A stretch of 64,000 nt of DNA, taken from assembly GCA_016712285.1 (NCBI GenBank), contig JADJRK010000001.1, positions 434,001 through 498,000 of the forward strand. The letters run 5' to 3'. Below, piece by piece: positions 61,758 to 64,000 of the stretch. The translations under genes were made by a program, and so were the position numbers. The notes under the pieces are model-generated. The model saw only the letters and a program-made list of their open reading frames with translations, ran no database searches and had not been told where the DNA came from. This DNA is from Planctomycetota bacterium (lineage in GTDB: Bacteria > Planctomycetota > UBA8742 > UBA2392). The first letter of the stretch is position 1, and each line of letters opens with the position of its first letter.

Positions 61758-62984
61758 CTAACCCCAATAGTTGTGTATGTACGCGTGACTGCCCTGGCTG
61801 CTGCACTCAAAAGCAATCGCCGGCGCCGCTGGTTTGCGGCTTTCGCGATCGAACAGCACCACGCCCGGCTTTTCTTTGCCGATCGTGACGACCCAGAACT
61901 TCTGGTCCAGCGTCAGGGCTACGCCTCGCGGCTGCTCAAGGTGTTCGTGGCTGACATACTTCTGCTCAGCCATGTTCCAGAACGTGACCAGGCCGCTGTT
62001 GGTGCCAAACGGGTTCGTCGCGGCGACAATGCCGGACTCTTCGTGCAGCACCAGGCTGAGAGTTTCGCCCTTCATGGCGGCTGTGACCGCGGCGGGCGAG
62101 ACCATGGTGCGGAACTTTCCGTCCTTGGGGCGCAGGCTCATGGCGCCCAGTGCCTCTTCGCCGTGGTAGCCCTCGCGCATGGCGTGGCTGACCGCGAGGT
62201 CGCCCTTGCTGCTGACCAGCAGGTGCCCGGCGTTGATCAGCGGGTTGTCAAAGGTGATGCGTTCAATCAACTCGCCCTTGGGCACGCTGACATAGGTGAC
62301 GCAAGGCTCGGCCCCGCCTTCAATGTGGCCGCCGCCGTTGGTGATGGCGACAACTTTGCCGTCGTCCATGAACGTGCAGTCGTGGGGCCACTCGCCGTGG
62401 GTCGGGAACTCGCCGATCACTTTCATGTCTTCGGCGTCGCGAATCACCATGCGGCCTTCGTAGCTTTCTTTGTCGTACTCGGTGGCGTACAGCACCTTGG
62501 CGTCGGCGGAGTACGCGCCGTGGCCGTAAAACTCGCAGCCCTTGGAGGGCGCGATGCGCCGCAGAATGGTGTTTGCCTTCAGGTCAATCTCGCAGCCGCC
62601 GGGCCCCTTCTTCTCAAACGCCACAATGCGGTGTGCGTGCCTGGGGTGCTTGATGACGCCGTGGGCCAGAAAGCCGATCTCGGTGTTGACCTTGGCATTG
62701 CCTTCGCCCACGCCCTTGGCCTTGACCACTTCGTCGATGTTGACCTGTGTAAAGACGAACACCTTATCGCCCGTCTCGGGATTGATTTTGTTGCCGCCGC
62801 ACAGCAGCACGCCGTAGGCCAGCGATGGCTTCACGGGCTGGCCGGGTTCCTCGACCGCTGGGGGTGCATTCTTCAGGGGTTGGTTCGCGCGCGGCTGTCC
62901 CTGGGATTGGTCAGCGCAGGCGGCAACGAACAAGCCGCCGGCAACAGCCGATGTGGAAAGGAAACGCCTTCGGGCGCGGTCCAT
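61758..62984 (-). CDS. Tat-exported DUF1513-like beta-propeller lipoprotein
   Basis: The 408-aa protein has a twin-arginine signal (DRARRRFLSTSAVAGGLFVA) ending in a lipobox-like VAAC, then a Pro/Gln-rich linker. The body resembles DUF1513 proteins, a seven-bladed-propeller type often linked to iron-uptake/imelysin loci: IGFLAHGVIKHPRHAHRIVA, EFYGHGAYSADAKVLYATEY, GEWPHDCTFMDDGKVVAITN, and a late GVALTLDQKFWVVT. Tat export suggests folding or cofactor loading before secretion. No imelysin or iron gene is adjacent. The family assignment is moderate. Confidence 0.65.
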   Translation of the reverse strand: MDRARRRFLSTSAVAGGLFVAACADQSQGQPRANQPLKNAPPAVEEPGQPVKPSLAYGVLLCGGNKINPETGDKVFVFTQVNIDEVVKAKGVGEGNAKVNTEIGFLAHGVIKHPRHAHRIVAFEKKGPGGCEIDLKANTILRRIAPSKGCEFYGHGAYSADAKVLYATEYDKESYEGRMVIRDAEDMKVIGEFPTHGEWPHDCTFMDDGKVVAITNGGGHIEGGAEPCVTYVSVPKGELIERITFDNPLINAGHLLVSSKGDLAVSHAMREGYHGEEALGAMSLRPKDGKFRTMVSPAAVTAAMKGETLSLVLHEESGIVAATNPFGTNSGLVTFWNMAEQKYVSHEHLEQPRGVALTLDQKFWVVTIGKEKPGVVLFDRESRKPAAPAIAFECSSQGSHAYIHNYWG

Positions 62985-63077
62985 GGTTGCCTCCTCGTGA
63001 AAAGGGAATGCCGGTTCCCTTTGCGTAGCGTCTTGATGTTAGCTTGCGAAGACGTAGATGTTGAGTGCGGAGACGGG

Positions 63078-63557
63078 ATGCGCCACAAGGATAAAGAGAC
63101 GGCACTGGAGGCCCTTGAGGCCTGGAAGCGCCTGCGCGCCAAGGTGGCCGTCGAGGGCGGCGAGAATTACGACAAGCCGGTGCTGGTGCAGTTTCTTGAC
63201 CGCAACACCTTTGAGGTGATGGACCGCGACATTGTCGAGGACGAATTCTACGTGCTGCGCAAGCACCGCATTCTGCGCGACCTTGACCCGCAGGGCAAAG
63301 ATCTCGAAGACGCCATTCGAAACGCCAGAGGCGGCAGCCGGCCCGCACAGCCCGGGCGCCAGCAGGGCCGCCCGCAGGGCAAGCCAAGCCGGCGGCGACC
63401 CCAAGGCCCGCAGGCGAAGTCAGACCAGCCCGGCAACCGGCGAGAAAAAGACGAGACACGCAAGGGCGGCAACAGAAGGCGCCGCCGCCGCACAGGCCGC
63501 AGGGGGCCACGCCGAGGCAACGGCGGCCCGTCCGCGGGAAGTCCGCCGCCCGCGTAG
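63078..63557 (+). CDS. Small protein with Arg/Gly-rich basic tail
   Basis: The 159-aa protein has an N-terminal globular part of about 85 residues (ALEALEAWKRLRAKVAVEGG, LVQFLDRNTFEVMDRDIVED, EFYVLRKHRILRDL). The second half is made almost wholly of Arg, Gly, Pro, Gln and Lys (GGNRRRRRRTGRRGPRRGN), a composition typical of nucleic-acid or ribosome-binding tails. ATG 63078 has GGAG at 63069-63072; an ATG at 63036 is an alternative. The next gene is clpP, 95 bp downstream. No family recognised. Confidence 0.6.
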   Translation: MRHKDKETALEALEAWKRLRAKVAVEGGENYDKPVLVQFLDRNTFEVMDRDIVEDEFYVLRKHRILRDLDPQGKDLEDAIRNARGGSRPAQPGRQQGRPQGKPSRRRPQGPQAKSDQPGNRREKDETRKGGNRRRRRRTGRRGPRRGNGGPSAGSPPPA

Positions 63558-63613
63558 CCGCCGCCTTGACCCTTGCCGGGACTGTTGTTGTAGTCGCGGT
63601 TGTTAGATGCGTG

Positions 63614-63632
63614 GCGCCGATGCGGCGCATTT
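63614..63632 (+). terminator. Weak hairpin between the Arg-rich protein gene and clpP
   Basis: GCGCCG (63614-63619) and CGGCGC (63623-63628) form a 6-bp stem with loop ATG, followed by ATTTC. It could terminate the upstream gene, but it is short. Confidence 0.35.
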
Positions 63633-63652
63633 CGCACTGACCAGGAGCAGCC

Positions 63653-64000
63653 ATGACGGACAACGATTTCATTCGATTCGCCGGCGACGACGACGACGAG
63701 AACAACGACGAGAACAAGGGCGAAACCGGCGAAAGCGCACACCACCGCGCGCTGGCTCAACGCCTGCTGGCTTCGCGCACCATCATCATCAGCCGGCCCG
63801 TGGACGACAAACTTGCCGCCTCGGTGATCGCGCAGTTGCGCATCCTCGAAGACGACGACCAGAAAAAGCCGATCACCTTTATCGTCAACAGCCCGGGTGG
63901 CAGCGCCGACAGCGGCTTTGCGATTCATGACTACGGCCGCTTCATCAAGCCGCCGATCCGCAGCATTGTGTGCGGCATCTGCGCCTCCGCAGCGGTGATG
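63653..64000 (+). CDS. clpP: ATP-dependent Clp protease proteolytic subunit-like protein, N-terminal part
   Basis: This gene runs off the window after 116 codons. It starts at ATG 63653 with AGGAG six nt upstream. After an unusual acidic N-terminal segment (FAGDDDDENNDENKGETGES) the ClpP fold follows: RTIIISRPVDDKLAASVIAQ, ITFIVNSPGGSADSGFAIHD (substrate-pocket Gly-Gly), and SIVCGICASAAVM, where the Ser of C-A-S aligns with the catalytic Ser of ClpP's G-x-A-(A/S)-S motif. The remaining His and Asp lie outside the window. It could be a ClpP paralogue (ClpP2/ClpR type) because of the acidic extension and altered nucleophile context. Confidence 0.82.
   Translation, partial: MTDNDFIRFAGDDDDENNDENKGETGESAHHRALAQRLLASRTIIISRPVDDKLAASVIAQLRILEDDDQKKPITFIVNSPGGSADSGFAIHDYGRFIKPPIRSIVCGICASAAVM

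Noticed and set aside
61719..63077. Upstream extension of the Arg-rich protein's open frame
   Set aside because: It is antisense to the Tat-exported DUF1513-like gene; the real protein starts at an ATG with a Shine-Dalgarno at 63078.

Overview
The window is GC-rich, gene-dense DNA from a diderm (Gram-negative-type) bacterium. It encodes a KDO-pathway isomerase, an outer-membrane barrel, several lipoproteins, an RND exporter, a PBP4-type peptidase and the MEP-pathway enzyme Dxr. The mix of enormous PQQ/TPR and TIG proteins, an alpha/alpha-toroid secreted protein, secretin-like lipoproteins, an SRPBCC-adenylate cyclase and a bacterial XPB helicase resembles Planctomycetota or another PVC-type lineage, but that placement is inference from gene content only. 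No rRNA, tRNA, CRISPR, phage or IS element was recognised.

Layout. 1-6.5 kb: end of a GNAT gene, dxr, then a four-gene minus-strand operon (XPB helicase, a 65-aa protein, a Helicase_C_3 protein, a TPR lipoprotein) joined by 4-nt overlaps. 6.5-11.7 kb: a long control region with a good sigma-54 promoter match, then an overlapping operon of outer-membrane barrel, histidine kinase, NtrC-type regulator and secreted coiled-coil protein. 11.7-18 kb: secreted proteins and lipoproteins, including a TIG protein with a C-terminal anchor-like tail, a toroid protein behind an 18-bp/12-bp minisatellite, and two paralogous secretin-like lipoproteins. 18.1-19.2 kb: prfB with its autoregulatory +1 frameshift. 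19.4-26 kb: a peptide ABC importer (two binding proteins, two permeases) with outsized extracytoplasmic insertions and no ATPase in view. 26-41 kb: bioD, then a minus-strand series of cyclase, kdsD, PQQ/TPR giant, VanZ-like, dacB, GNAT and TIG lipoprotein. 41-47 kb: two small lipoproteins, a methyltransferase with an apparent frameshift, purC, purE, an unknown membrane protein and an ECF sigma factor. 47-53.5 kb: an isolated NuoG-like protein, a large RND transporter and a DinB-like protein. 53.5-57.5 kb: atpD and atpC separated and followed by four membrane proteins with Pro/Gln/Gly/Tyr-rich N-termini. 57.6-64 kb: rarA, a zinc-ribbon membrane protein, twin cold-shock genes, a Tat-exported DUF1513-like protein, an Arg-rich-tail protein and the start of a clpP gene.

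The least ordinary units are three. First, the sigma-54-linked barrel/two-component/coiled-coil operon looks like a self-contained envelope-sensing system. Second, the ATP synthase beta/epsilon operon is interleaved with low-complexity-tailed TM2, RDD and DUF4190-like proteins. Third, the XPB module carries a tiny protein that looks like a detached Helicase_C_3 subdomain. Translational coupling is common throughout, and several convergent or terminal genes end in recognisable hairpin terminators.
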